DNA of 45,560 bases from Actinomycetota bacterium (GTDB lineage: Bacteria; Actinomycetota; Thermoleophilia; Gaiellales; Gaiellaceae), in NCBI GenBank assembly GCA_013697275.1, contig JACCXC010000100.1, positions 1 to 45,560 of the forward strand. The letters run 5' to 3'. Both the position numbers and the translations under genes were made by a program. This document shows, piece by piece, positions 31,931 to 39,676 of the stretch. Under the pieces are notes generated by a model. The model made no database searches. It saw nothing but the letters and a program-made list of their open reading frames with translations, and had not been told where the DNA came from. The stretch's first letter is position 1, and each line of letters begins with the position of its first letter.

Positions 31931-34900
31931 CTAGTTCGGGCGGCCGGTCAGCGAGCCGCCGGCACCGGAGCCGGCCGTCCCCGCACGCGCGGGCCGCGCG
32001 CGCACGTTCGCGAGACAGTCCCGCATGTTCGAGGCCGTCGCGCGCACGTGGATGATCCCCGCCCTGCTCGGGCGGATCCGGATCGAGACGGCACCGTTCG
32101 CCCCGGCCGTGGTGTTCCTGCTCACGCCCGCCCCACGCAGGGCGATGCGCACCGGGCGCGCCGCCTGGGCCGCCGTGCGACCGGGGCCGAAGGCACGGAC
32201 GACAGCCCGCAGGTTGCTCGGGCGGCCGGCGATCGGCCGCCGCCCGCTGAGCGTCAGCGAGCAGCTGAGGAATTCGACCGTGTACGTGACCGTCTCGGTC
32301 TGGCGATTGCCGGCTTCGTCCACGGCCGTGACCGTGAAGAGATACGTGCCCGGCCGGCTCGTGTCGATCGGCGAGCCGCTCTCCACCGGTGCCGTGCACG
32401 ACTGGATCCCCGAGAGGGCGTCGGTGCACGCGTACTCGGCTTTGACCTGCTGCCCGGCGCCGTAGTTTCGGGCCGTCGGGCTCGCCAGAGTGATCGCCGG
32501 CGCGGTCGCGTCGAACGTGAACCGTGACGAGTCAGGCGTGATCTCCTGGTTGCCACCGACGTCGGTCGCTCGCGAGCGGACGATGTAGTCGCCTTCCGTG
32601 AGCCGCGAGGACGGGAAGGAGTAGAACCAGTTCGCCCCGCCGGTCGCGTTCGCATAGACAGGGGTCGGGCTGGCAAAGGCCGAGCCGTTCCACCAGAGAC
32701 CCGAGCTGACCTGCTGGATGGCCACCGCCACCGAGGCGATCGCCGGGCCTGGCGCCGATGACGCCACGCCGCAGATCCCCGCGCCGCCCGAGCATGCATC
32801 CGAGAAGCGGGCGTGCCCTACCTCGGCGCCCGGTGCCGGGCTGACGACATCCGAGTTCGCCTCGTCGGTCAGCGTGCCCCAAAGAGCGGCCTGGCCGATC
32901 ATCGTCCACTCCCTCTCTGCATCCTGGCGGGAGAACGGGTTGGTGGCGAGGCCCATGTAGCGGCCGACGTTGTTCGTCGTCCCGTGGACGACCATCGGCG
33001 CGTTCGCGACGTTGGGATCCCGGTCACGCCAGAGACCTGCGACCCAGGTCGCCGTCGTGTCGCCGAGGTAGCGACCGTCTACGACCGCGCCCGTCGGGAT
33101 GGCCGAGAAGAAGGTCACGTTGGACGGCAGGTAGAGCGTGTCCTGCGCCGGGTAGCCGCCGGTGATCGGGCTCGCCGAGCCGCCGACGTTGTTCCAGAGG
33201 GCCATCCCGCCGCTGGCCCCGTCACTCGTGTGCGCGAAGGTGCCGCCCACGAGGCTAGCGCCTGTCAGGAACATGAAGTTGTTCCCGGACTGGCTCGTGC
33301 CGATGTAGCCGCCGCCCCGGGCGAAGAAGGCGAGGAGGCGCGCCTGCGCCGTCGCGTTCGCCGTGGACGGGAAGGTCTGGCCGGTGTTGTAGATCACATC
33401 GAACCCGGCCAGCGGATCGGTTGGCGCATTCTGGAGCGACCCAGATCCGTTGACGGTCGAGACGAACGCAGCGTCCGACCCAAAGATCGCCTCGAGCGAC
33501 TCAGACTGGTCGGAGTTCGCAAAGATCCCGCTCCCCGGGTTGACGAGGATCGCGACCTTGGGAGCCTTCTCCACGAGCGTCGTGGCCGGCTTCGTCACGC
33601 CGACGTTCCGTTCGAAGAAGATCCCGGCCGCGAGGCCGGCGGCGTCGAGGGCCGACCGCGTCGCGGCGTCGTTCGGGAAGATGAGCGTGCCGGCCGGCAT
33701 CGCGCCGCCGGTCGTGCTCGTGAACGGCGCCTCTGCCATTTCGCCGTAGACACCGCTTCGCAGGAGCCCGAGGATCGCGCGCACCTCGGAAGGCCCTCGC
33801 AGCGTGACCGAGTACCAGTCGGACGCGGCGGCCGTCCCGCCCCGTACGCCGCCCGTCGGTGCGCTCGGCGCAGTGATGGACGAAGTGGCGGGGGTGAAGG
33901 CCGCGCCGCGCGGCACCTCCACGATGTCGGCGCCCCACAGGTAACCGTGGCTCCAGGCACCGGGCGGCGCGTAGAGCTGGCTGATCCGGCTCGAGATGTC
34001 CTGCCCTGCGTTCAGCGCCGTCAGCGCCAGGCCGCGGAGCGCCTGATTCATGAAGACGATGTACGAGCCGGTCGGGTAGGTCGTCCCGTTGTAGGTGAAG
34101 GGCGCGGTTGCGCGATTCACCTTGATGCCGTTGTCGAGGAGCCACTGGACGAGGCGGTTCGCCTCGGCGTCCGACCGTTGGCCCGCGCCATCGAACGGAA
34201 TGACGTAGGCCCGCGGGTACGGGATCATCCAGTTGTGAAACTCCTCGGTGAAGCCGCGCGACGCGATGGCCGGATTGGTGCAACAGGCCGGCCGCTCTGC
34301 GTCGGTGACGCCGCGGCGGTAGATCTCGATCTGGTCGTTCATCATCGAGGCCTTGTTGTCGATCCAGTAGTTCATCGACGAGTAGAAGGTCACGTACTGG
34401 GTCTTCTTCGACCCGAGCCGTCCCTCACCGCCGCAGCCACCCGTGGGGGTGGACGAGCTGCACATCTCCACCGTCGAACCGTCGAGCCCGATCAGCGAGA
34501 TGTAGGTCTGCGTGTAGAAGGGGCCCCAGTCGTCCCAGCCCTCAGCCGAGGGAGGTCCGGGGGCAGTCACACCGTCGTCGCAAAGGCCGCCCGAAGTGTT
34601 CGGCTCGTCGCCTTCGGGACACCACTCGTTGACCGGGCGAGTGATCCCGTAGCCCGATGAGCCCGGGGCACCCGGCAACGCGTCAAGCACTACTTGGTTC
34701 GCGTCGATCCGGGGCTGGTTCCACTTGAGGAAGATGTCGTAGTCGAGGCCCGGGTTGTGGGGCTTCGTGAGCGCGTCGACGAGCGTCGGGTTGACGTAGC
34801 CGTGCAGCGCGAGGCCGTTTGTCGCGAGCCACTGGTGCTGCACGCGGACGCTCGCCTTGACCTCCGACTGCGACTGCACGAGGAAGTCGCGGTTCATGTC

Positions 34901-35590
34901 GAAGCCGTTCGAATTCGCGCGCGTCCCCAGTGCCCGGCCGTCCGGGTTCTGCGAAGGGATGACGACGAGGATCGTGTTGTCGAGGAACTTGTCGACGAGC
35001 GCGTTCGTGCCGCGGGGAGTGGTCACGAGGTCGCGAAGCGCCTGCATCATCGCGTCGGCGCCTTCCTCCTCGTTCCCGTGGATGTTGGCCTCGATGAAGA
35101 TCGGCATCTTCACGTCACTGCCGAACGTCGCGAGGAGCACCTGCGCGGCCGCCGGGTTTTCGAGCTCGAGCGCCCTGATCTGCTGCCAGCGGGCGTAGTC
35201 GCGCTGCTGGTTGGTCGTCTCGAGCGCGTTCACCACCGCGACGTAGAGGGGACGTCCGCCGGCCGAGTTGCCGATCGTCGAGTAGGTCATGCGGGCCGGC
35301 ACGCCGGCCGTCGCCGCCTCGTTCTGGATCTTCTGGAGGGTGCACTGGATCGCCTCGTACGGGATCAGCGCGAGCGGGGCGCCTTGCTGGTTCGCGATGC
35401 TCGACCCGGGCGCCGCGTTGGCGCACCAAGGATCGCCGTACGTCGGGCCGAGGCCCGCGGAGATCGGCGTGCCGTCGTAGGGCGGCACAGCAGAAGCCTG
35501 CGTCGCGGCGACGAGCGCAAGAACGAACATCCCCAGCGTGGCCGCAAGAAGGCGCCGGATGTCCGGGCCTGCGGTGGTCGATCCGTGCAT
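31931..35590 (-). CDS. Large secreted M14 zinc carboxypeptidase with extra C-terminal domains
   Basis: A 1219-aa exported metallopeptidase. I chose ATG 35590 because a GAGAGGGAG site precedes it and a signal peptide (hydrophobic about 13-33) starts there; the longer frame would overlap the promoter. The M14 domain covers about 75-450. Zinc ligands H171 and E174 lie in H-G-N-E-E, the third His is probably H263 in L-H-G-Y, substrate-binding R234 is in M-N-R-D-F, and E374 is a candidate catalytic Glu. Residues about 675-880 look like a class I glutamine-amidotransferase-like domain (V-A-I-L-V-N-P-G-S-G, then A-R-G-G-G-Y-I-G). Ig-like modules follow at about 990-1150. The last 20 residues are Gly/Ala/Arg-rich. 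It probably degrades extracellular peptides. Confidence 0.9.
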   Translation of the reverse strand: MHGSTTAGPDIRRLLAATLGMFVLALVAATQASAVPPYDGTPISAGLGPTYGDPWCANAAPGSSIANQQGAPLALIPYEAIQCTLQKIQNEAATAGVPARMTYSTIGNSAGGRPLYVAVVNALETTNQQRDYARWQQIRALELENPAAAQVLLATFGSDVKMPIFIEANIHGNEEEGADAMMQALRDLVTTPRGTNALVDKFLDNTILVVIPSQNPDGRALGTRANSNGFDMNRDFLVQSQSEVKASVRVQHQWLATNGLALHGYVNPTLVDALTKPHNPGLDYDIFLKWNQPRIDANQVVLDALPGAPGSSGYGITRPVNEWCPEGDEPNTSGGLCDDGVTAPGPPSAEGWDDWGPFYTQTYISLIGLDGSTVEMCSSSTPTGGCGGEGRLGSKKTQYVTFYSSMNYWIDNKASMMNDQIEIYRRGVTDAERPACCTNPAIASRGFTEEFHNWMIPYPRAYVIPFDGAGQRSDAEANRLVQWLLDNGIKVNRATAPFTYNGTTYPTGSYIVFMNQALRGLALTALNAGQDISSRISQLYAPPGAWSHGYLWGADIVEVPRGAAFTPATSSITAPSAPTGGVRGGTAAASDWYSVTLRGPSEVRAILGLLRSGVYGEMAEAPFTSTTGGAMPAGTLIFPNDAATRSALDAAGLAAGIFFERNVGVTKPATTLVEKAPKVAILVNPGSGIFANSDQSESLEAIFGSDAAFVSTVNGSGSLQNAPTDPLAGFDVIYNTGQTFPSTANATAQARLLAFFARGGGYIGTSQSGNNFMFLTGASLVGGTFAHTSDGASGGMALWNNVGGSASPITGGYPAQDTLYLPSNVTFFSAIPTGAVVDGRYLGDTTATWVAGLWRDRDPNVANAPMVVHGTTNNVGRYMGLATNPFSRQDAEREWTMIGQAALWGTLTDEANSDVVSPAPGAEVGHARFSDACSGGAGICGVASSAPGPAIASVAVAIQQVSSGLWWNGSAFASPTPVYANATGGANWFYSFPSSRLTEGDYIVRSRATDVGGNQEITPDSSRFTFDATAPAITLASPTARNYGAGQQVKAEYACTDALSGIQSCTAPVESGSPIDTSRPGTYLFTVTAVDEAGNRQTETVTYTVEFLSCSLTLSGRRPIAGRPSNLRAVVRAFGPGRTAAQAARPVRIALRGAGVSRNTTAGANGAVSIRIRPSRAGIIHVRATASNMRDCLANVRARPARAGTAGSGAGGSLTGRPN

Positions 35591-35648
35591 GTGGGTACTC
35601 CCTCTCCGTTCGGTCCTCGGAAGCGCCGCCCTCGCGACGCGCCGGGCC

Positions 35649-35654
35649 ATCCTA
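35649..35654 (-). promoter_or_regulatory. Candidate -10 box of the M14 gene
   Basis: TAGGAT on the minus strand about 58 bp upstream of ATG 35590, leaving a leader with a good ribosome-binding site. Confidence 0.35.
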
Positions 35655-35733
35655 GAGCGGATTCGCGGAAATGCCTAGTCGGTTGCGCATTGCGAAACGC
35701 GATCTTCGCCGCTCCACATGGAGTCCGATTCGG

Positions 35734-35751
35734 ATAGGCCGATCGGCCTAT
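35734..35751. repeat. 18-bp perfect palindrome
   Basis: ATAGGCC-GATC-GGCCTAT lies in the 284-bp gap between the acyl-CoA dehydrogenase stop (35875) and the M14 start, about 80 bp upstream of the M14 -10. It could be an operator for the M14 gene or a terminator for the dehydrogenase. I see no other feature in the rest of this gap. Confidence 0.5.
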
Positions 35752-35874
35752 TGAAACCGGGCGCACGTAAGCGCGACCCCGGGAAAGGTCATCTCGCAGT
35801 CGGCGCGCTCGGGCAGGTGGCTCGCGCAGGACGCCAAGGTCGGCGTGATGCTCTGCCGCGGCAAGCGGCCCTAG

Positions 35875-37053
35875 CTACACAACCGCGAGCGCCGAGGAGC
35901 GCAACTCGCGCACCATCTCGCGCGCGATCACGAGGCGCTGGATCTCGTTCGTGCCCTCGTAGAGCTGCGTGATCTTGGCGTCGCGCATCATGCGCTCGAC
36001 CGGGTACTCCTTGATGTAGCCGTACCCGCCGAGAACCTGCACGGCCTCCGTCGTGACCTCCATCGCAACGTCCGAGCAGTGGAGCTTCGCCATCGCCGAG
36101 GCCTTCGTCAGCTCGGGCCCGTCCGCGCCCTCGTCCGCGAGGAGCCCGTAGCGGTAGAGGAGGCCGCGTGCGGCCTCGCACTTCGTCTCCATGTCCGCGA
36201 GCTTCGCGGCGATGAGCTGGTGCTCGGCGATCGGCTTCCCCATCGTCTCGCGGCTCTTCGCGTACTCGAGCGCGTAATCGGTGGCGCCCTGGGCGATCCC
36301 GAGCGCCTGCGCGCCGATGCCCGGCCGGGACCGGTCGAGGATGCGCATTGCGAGCTTGAACCCCTCTCCCTCCTCGCCGATCAGGTTTCCAGCCTGGACG
36401 CGGCAGTCGTTGAGGAAGATCTCGCCGGTCGTCGAGCCCCTGATCCCCATCTTCGGCTCGATCCGGCCGACCTCGAGACCAGTTGCATCCGCCTCGACGA
36501 CGAAGCAAGAGATCCCGGAGTGGCCGCCCTCCGGATCAGTCTTCGCGAAGACGGTGTAGAGGCCCGCGACGCCCGCGTTCGTGATGAAGCGCTTGCCGCC
36601 GTTCAAAACGTATCCGTCCCCATCACGGCGGGCGGTCGTCCGCATCGCGGCCGAGTCGGAGCCCGAGCCGGCCTCGGTCAGCGCGTACGCGGCGAGCCAC
36701 TCGCCGGAGGCGAGTCGAGGAACCCAGCGCGCCTTCTGCTCCTTCGTCCCCGCCAGCTTGAGCGCGAGCGAGCCGAGCTCCTGCACGGCAAGGATGAGGC
36801 CGGTCGTCGCGCAGGCCTTCGAGATCTCCTCCACGGCGACGAGGAGGGTGAGCGTGCCCGTCCCGGTGCCTCCGTAGCGCTCCTCGAAGGGAAGGCCGAG
36901 AAGGTCGTTCTCCCGGAAGAGCTCGACCAGGTCCCAGGGGAACTCGGCCGACTCGTCGATCTCGGCCGCCCGTGGCGCGATCCGCTCCCGCGCGAGCGAG
37001 CGGACGAGCTCGCGGATCTCGCGCTGTTCGCCGTTCAGGAGGTCGTAGGCCAC
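35875..37053 (-). CDS. Acyl-CoA dehydrogenase (second copy)
   Basis: A 392-aa FAD acyl-CoA dehydrogenase. It has L-T-E-A-G-S-G-S-D (about 125-133), N-G-G-K-R-F-I-T-N-A-G, the Q-V-L-G-G-Y-G-Y-I segment and the catalytic Glu in L-Y-E-G-T-N-E-I-Q near the C-terminus, so it is of the short/medium-chain type. It differs clearly from the copy at 11319 and stands alone. GTG 37053 follows TAGAAT by 7 bp. Its substrate is unknown; it may serve fatty-acid or branched-chain oxidation. Confidence 0.92.
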   Translation of the reverse strand: MAYDLLNGEQREIRELVRSLARERIAPRAAEIDESAEFPWDLVELFRENDLLGLPFEERYGGTGTGTLTLLVAVEEISKACATTGLILAVQELGSLALKLAGTKEQKARWVPRLASGEWLAAYALTEAGSGSDSAAMRTTARRDGDGYVLNGGKRFITNAGVAGLYTVFAKTDPEGGHSGISCFVVEADATGLEVGRIEPKMGIRGSTTGEIFLNDCRVQAGNLIGEEGEGFKLAMRILDRSRPGIGAQALGIAQGATDYALEYAKSRETMGKPIAEHQLIAAKLADMETKCEAARGLLYRYGLLADEGADGPELTKASAMAKLHCSDVAMEVTTEAVQVLGGYGYIKEYPVERMMRDAKITQLYEGTNEIQRLVIAREMVRELRSSALAVV

Positions 37054-37060
37054 TACGGCG

Positions 37061-37066
37061 ATTCTA
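37061..37066 (-). promoter_or_regulatory. Candidate -10 box, leaderless start of the second acyl-CoA dehydrogenase
   Basis: TAGAAT, 7 bp, GTG 37053 on the minus strand. It lies in the 22-bp gap after the propeller-like gene. Confidence 0.45.
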
Positions 37067-37075
37067 GGTCGAGAG

Positions 37076-38044
37076 TCAGCGCCAGATCAGGTCGCGGGCG
37101 CGAATAGGGAGGCGGATGAAGCGGAGCGCGCGCTCGCCCGTCTCCCACACGTAGATGCTGTCCGGCGAGGCGACCGCCGTCCACGTCTCGTCGTACGACC
37201 ACGCGATCGCCCGGGCGATCCGAAACGGGATCGCGACGAGCTCGGCCCGCCGGTCGAGCACCACGAGACCGACCGCGGGCAGGCCGACCCGCGCGGCGAC
37301 GAAGGAGCCTCTCGGGCTGACGCGGAGGCCCGACAGCCGCTCGTAGGGAAAGGGCGGCGCGCCGACCAGCCGGCGGCCGCGGAAGAGCGCGATGACGTCG
37401 TCTTTCTCCCGGCCCGGATCCGAGACGACCACCGCGACCAGGTCGTGGTCGAGCCAGGCGGCCTCGCGCACTCGAGGGTCGGCGAACGCCCAAGGATCGC
37501 GCGCGAGCGCGCGGGCGACGTCCCGGCGGGAGAGGAGGACGCGCGAGCCGCGCCGCCGAAGCTCGACGAGCTCGCCATCACGGACTGCGGTCAACCGTCC
37601 GTCGGGCGTCCAGGCAGGGGCGCACCCGGGAGCCCGCCCGAGCAGCTCTCCTTCCTGTCGAACCTCGACGCCTCCGGCGATGCACTCTGCGATCAGCTGG
37701 GCGCGTGGCGACGCCACAGCCGTCCCTGGAGCGTAGAGGCCGCCTGGCGAGGTCGTGAACGCGCAACTCGTCCCGCTCGGGGCCCCCTCCGCCGGGTTCA
37801 GGCCCGGGAGCCGGATAGAGCGAATCGCGCAGCCCTCGTCCGCGTAGAGGAGCGTGCCGCTGATGCCGCGCGCGCGCGCGGCGCGGACGAGCTCGGCCCG
37901 CTCGTCGACCCGTTGCCGCTCCGGTACCTTCCGCGCGGGTGCGGCCGCCTCGTCGCCCAGCACGGCGTCGACCGTCGCCGCGGCCACGAGCACCGCGACG
38001 GCGACCGCAAGGAGCCAGGTGCCCGAGCGTCGCATCCGCCGCAT
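37076..38044 (-). CDS. Membrane-anchored propeller-like hypothetical protein
   Basis: A 322-aa protein with one N-terminal transmembrane helix (about 9-29) after an Arg-rich start, so the body faces outside. A charged linker follows, then repeated strand patterns such as A-P-A-W-T-P-D-G-R-L-T-A-V, a G-L-R-V-S-P-R-G-S-F-V-A-A segment and A-I-A-W-S-Y-D-E-T-W-T-A-V-A-S-P-D-S. Two or three of these resemble TolB/WD-type blades, fewer than a full propeller. Cys residues near 72, 93, 119 and 140 may form disulfides. The family is not recognised. It reads towards the acyl-CoA dehydrogenase but has no obvious functional link to it. Confidence 0.7.
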   Translation of the reverse strand: MRRMRRSGTWLLAVAVAVLVAAATVDAVLGDEAAAPARKVPERQRVDERAELVRAARARGISGTLLYADEGCAIRSIRLPGLNPAEGAPSGTSCAFTTSPGGLYAPGTAVASPRAQLIAECIAGGVEVRQEGELLGRAPGCAPAWTPDGRLTAVRDGELVELRRRGSRVLLSRRDVARALARDPWAFADPRVREAAWLDHDLVAVVVSDPGREKDDVIALFRGRRLVGAPPFPYERLSGLRVSPRGSFVAARVGLPAVGLVVLDRRAELVAIPFRIARAIAWSYDETWTAVASPDSIYVWETGERALRFIRLPIRARDLIWR

Positions 38045-38079
38045 GGTTGATACCAGTGGTGGACGGGAATTCGCCGGTC

Positions 38080-38468
38080 ATGCCGAAAAAGCCGAGCGAG
38101 CTTCCGGGCACTCTGAAGCGCTCACCCAAGAAGGCACAGCGGACCTTCCTCAAGACGCACGACGCCGCCGAGGAGCAGTACGGGAACGAGGAACGCGCGC
38201 ACCGGACGGCCTTCGCCGCGCTCAAGCACTCCTTCGAGAAGGTCGGCGACCACTGGGAGGAGAAGGACGAGAAAGGCCCGTCCGACCCCAGGTCCGAGAA
38301 AAGCGGCAAGGCGGCGCGGAAGAGCGAGGGCGAGGCGTTCGGCGGGATCGACGTCTTCGGCAACACGAAGCAGGAGCTCTACGAGCGGCGAAGAAGGCGG
38401 GCGTCGAGGGCCGCTCGAAGATGTCGAAGGCCGAGCTCGCCCGGGCGCTCGCGCGGAAGAACGGCTAG
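38080..38468 (+). pseudogene. ChaB-like protein gene with one frameshift
   Basis: ATG 38080 opens a frame with the ChaB pattern: M-P-K-K-P-S-E-L-P-G-T-L-K-R-S-P, then A-Q-R-T-F-L-K-T-H-D and K-V-G-D-H-W-E-E-K. At about 38386-38388 the frame must shift for the protein to continue as K-K-A-G-V-E-G-R-S-K-M-S-K-A-E-L-A-R-A-L, a Rho-N/SAP-like ending that stops at 38468. Adding one G to a GG pair restores an open frame of about 129 aa. Family members are linked by name to cation transport regulation, with little evidence. It is either a recent mutation or a sequencing error. Confidence 0.75.
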
Positions 38469-38479
38469 AGCTCCTCGCG

Positions 38480-38497
38480 GGCGGGACAAGCCCCGCC
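38480..38497. terminator. Small hairpin between convergent genes
   Basis: GGCGGG/CCCGCC arms (38480-38485, 38492-38497) with a 6-nt loop, between the ChaB-like gene and the M24 peptidase; it overlaps the latter's stop codon. Confidence 0.45.
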
Positions 38498-39654
38498 TAC
38501 AGCTCGAGCAGCTCCTCGTTGGCTGTCGTCAGCCGCTCGACGCCGTCCTCGAGGACGAGGTAGGAGTTCTCGATCCCCACCGCGCCCTCGCCAGGGAGGA
38601 CGAACTTCGGCTCGAGCGCGAAGACCATCCCCGGCTCGAGCGGCTCGTCGAAGCCCGGCGCGAGCACGGGGAGCTCGTCGATCTCGAGGCCGAAGCCGTG
38701 GCCGACGAACGACACACCGCCCATGAAGCCGGGGCGGTCGCCCGCTGCGGCCGCGGCCACCGCCCAAAGGCGCGAAGGCGCGACGCCGGGCCGCGCCTCC
38801 TCGACCACCGCGCGCATGACCACGCGCGCCGCCTCGTAGCGGTCGCGCCATAGGCCGGCGAGCGGGCCGAGCGAGAAGGTGCGTGTCTGGTCGGCCAGGT
38901 ACCCCTCCCATGCACCCGCGAGGTCGATCACGATCGGCTCGCCGGGCTCGATCGGCCGGTGGGACGCGCCCTTCGAAACGGCCACGTTCGCGCCCGGGCC
39001 GACGATCGGGGTCTCGGTCGAGCCCGGCACCGCCGCGCTCGGGCCCGCTAGCACCGAGCCGTAGAAGAGCTCGTTGTTGAAGGCGCGAAAGCGGATCGGG
39101 CCCTGGTGGCCCGCAAGCCGAAGCTCGCGCTCGAGCTCAGCCGCCAGCTCGAGCTCGGTCATCCCGGCCCGTGCGTGGCGTGCCATCCACTCCGGAACGT
39201 GGCTCAACATCTCGGCGGCGCCGCGGATTCGCTGCAGCTCCCACTCGGACTTGACCGCCCGCACGCGACGAAGGAGGGCGGAGCAGTCCGCGAGGCCGAA
39301 CCCGGGAAGGCGACGGGAGTACCCGAGGTAGGACGCGGCGGGTACGACGTCGAGCTCGAGACCGAGGCGGCCGCCCTCGAGGCCCACGCTGGCAAGCGCT
39401 GCTGGAAGCTCGCGAAGCGAAGAAAGCGGCTCCACCCGCTCGAGGGGCGACTCGGCGCGCGCCCGCTCGAACGTCTTTCGCACGAGGAGCGCCGGCCGGC
39501 CCTCGGCAGGCACGAGGAGGTGCGCGCTCTGGCCCGTGCCCGCGAGGTAGACGAGATCGGTCTCCTGGACGATCAGCGCGCCGTCGAAGCCCGCGGCGCC
39601 AAGCGCAGCCTGGAAGCGGACGAGCCGCTCCTCGATCTGTTCCCGTGGAATCAC
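38497..39654 (-). CDS. M24 family Xaa-Pro peptidase
   Basis: A 385-aa pita-bread metallopeptidase (aminopeptidase P/prolidase type). It has an N-terminal creatinase-like domain to about residue 135 and a catalytic domain with all five metal ligands: D244, D255, H319 in G-H-G-F-G, E348 in A-L-E-P and E362 in G-I-E-N. It would cleave Xaa-Pro bonds in the cytosol. I chose GTG 39654 because homology starts there and the amidohydrolase promoter lies just beyond; the longer frame upstream runs antisense into that gene. It is divergent from the amidohydrolase, with 22 bp between starts. Confidence 0.92.
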   Translation of the reverse strand: MIPREQIEERLVRFQAALGAAGFDGALIVQETDLVYLAGTGQSAHLLVPAEGRPALLVRKTFERARAESPLERVEPLSSLRELPAALASVGLEGGRLGLELDVVPAASYLGYSRRLPGFGLADCSALLRRVRAVKSEWELQRIRGAAEMLSHVPEWMARHARAGMTELELAAELERELRLAGHQGPIRFRAFNNELFYGSVLAGPSAAVPGSTETPIVGPGANVAVSKGASHRPIEPGEPIVIDLAGAWEGYLADQTRTFSLGPLAGLWRDRYEAARVVMRAVVEEARPGVAPSRLWAVAAAAAGDRPGFMGGVSFVGHGFGLEIDELPVLAPGFDEPLEPGMVFALEPKFVLPGEGAVGIENSYLVLEDGVERLTTANEELLEL

Positions 39655-39660
39655 CGCGCA

Positions 39661-39666
39661 TAGAGT
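39661..39666 (+). promoter_or_regulatory. Candidate -10 box of the amidohydrolase gene
   Basis: TAGAGT, 10 bp, then GTG 39677, inside the 22-bp divergent gap. The two starts leave no room for separate full promoters, so their -35 regions must lie in the opposite gene. Confidence 0.35.
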
Positions 39667-39676
39667 CTCGCGCAAC

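Noticed and set aside
30956-34660. Long plus-strand open frames opposite lhr and the M14 gene
   Set aside because: They lack start signals and motifs, and their counterparts on the minus strand carry complete catalytic motifs.
35591-35650. Twenty extra N-terminal codons for the M14 gene (start at 35650)
   Set aside because: They would precede the signal peptide and overlap the -10 box; ATG 35590 has a ribosome-binding site.
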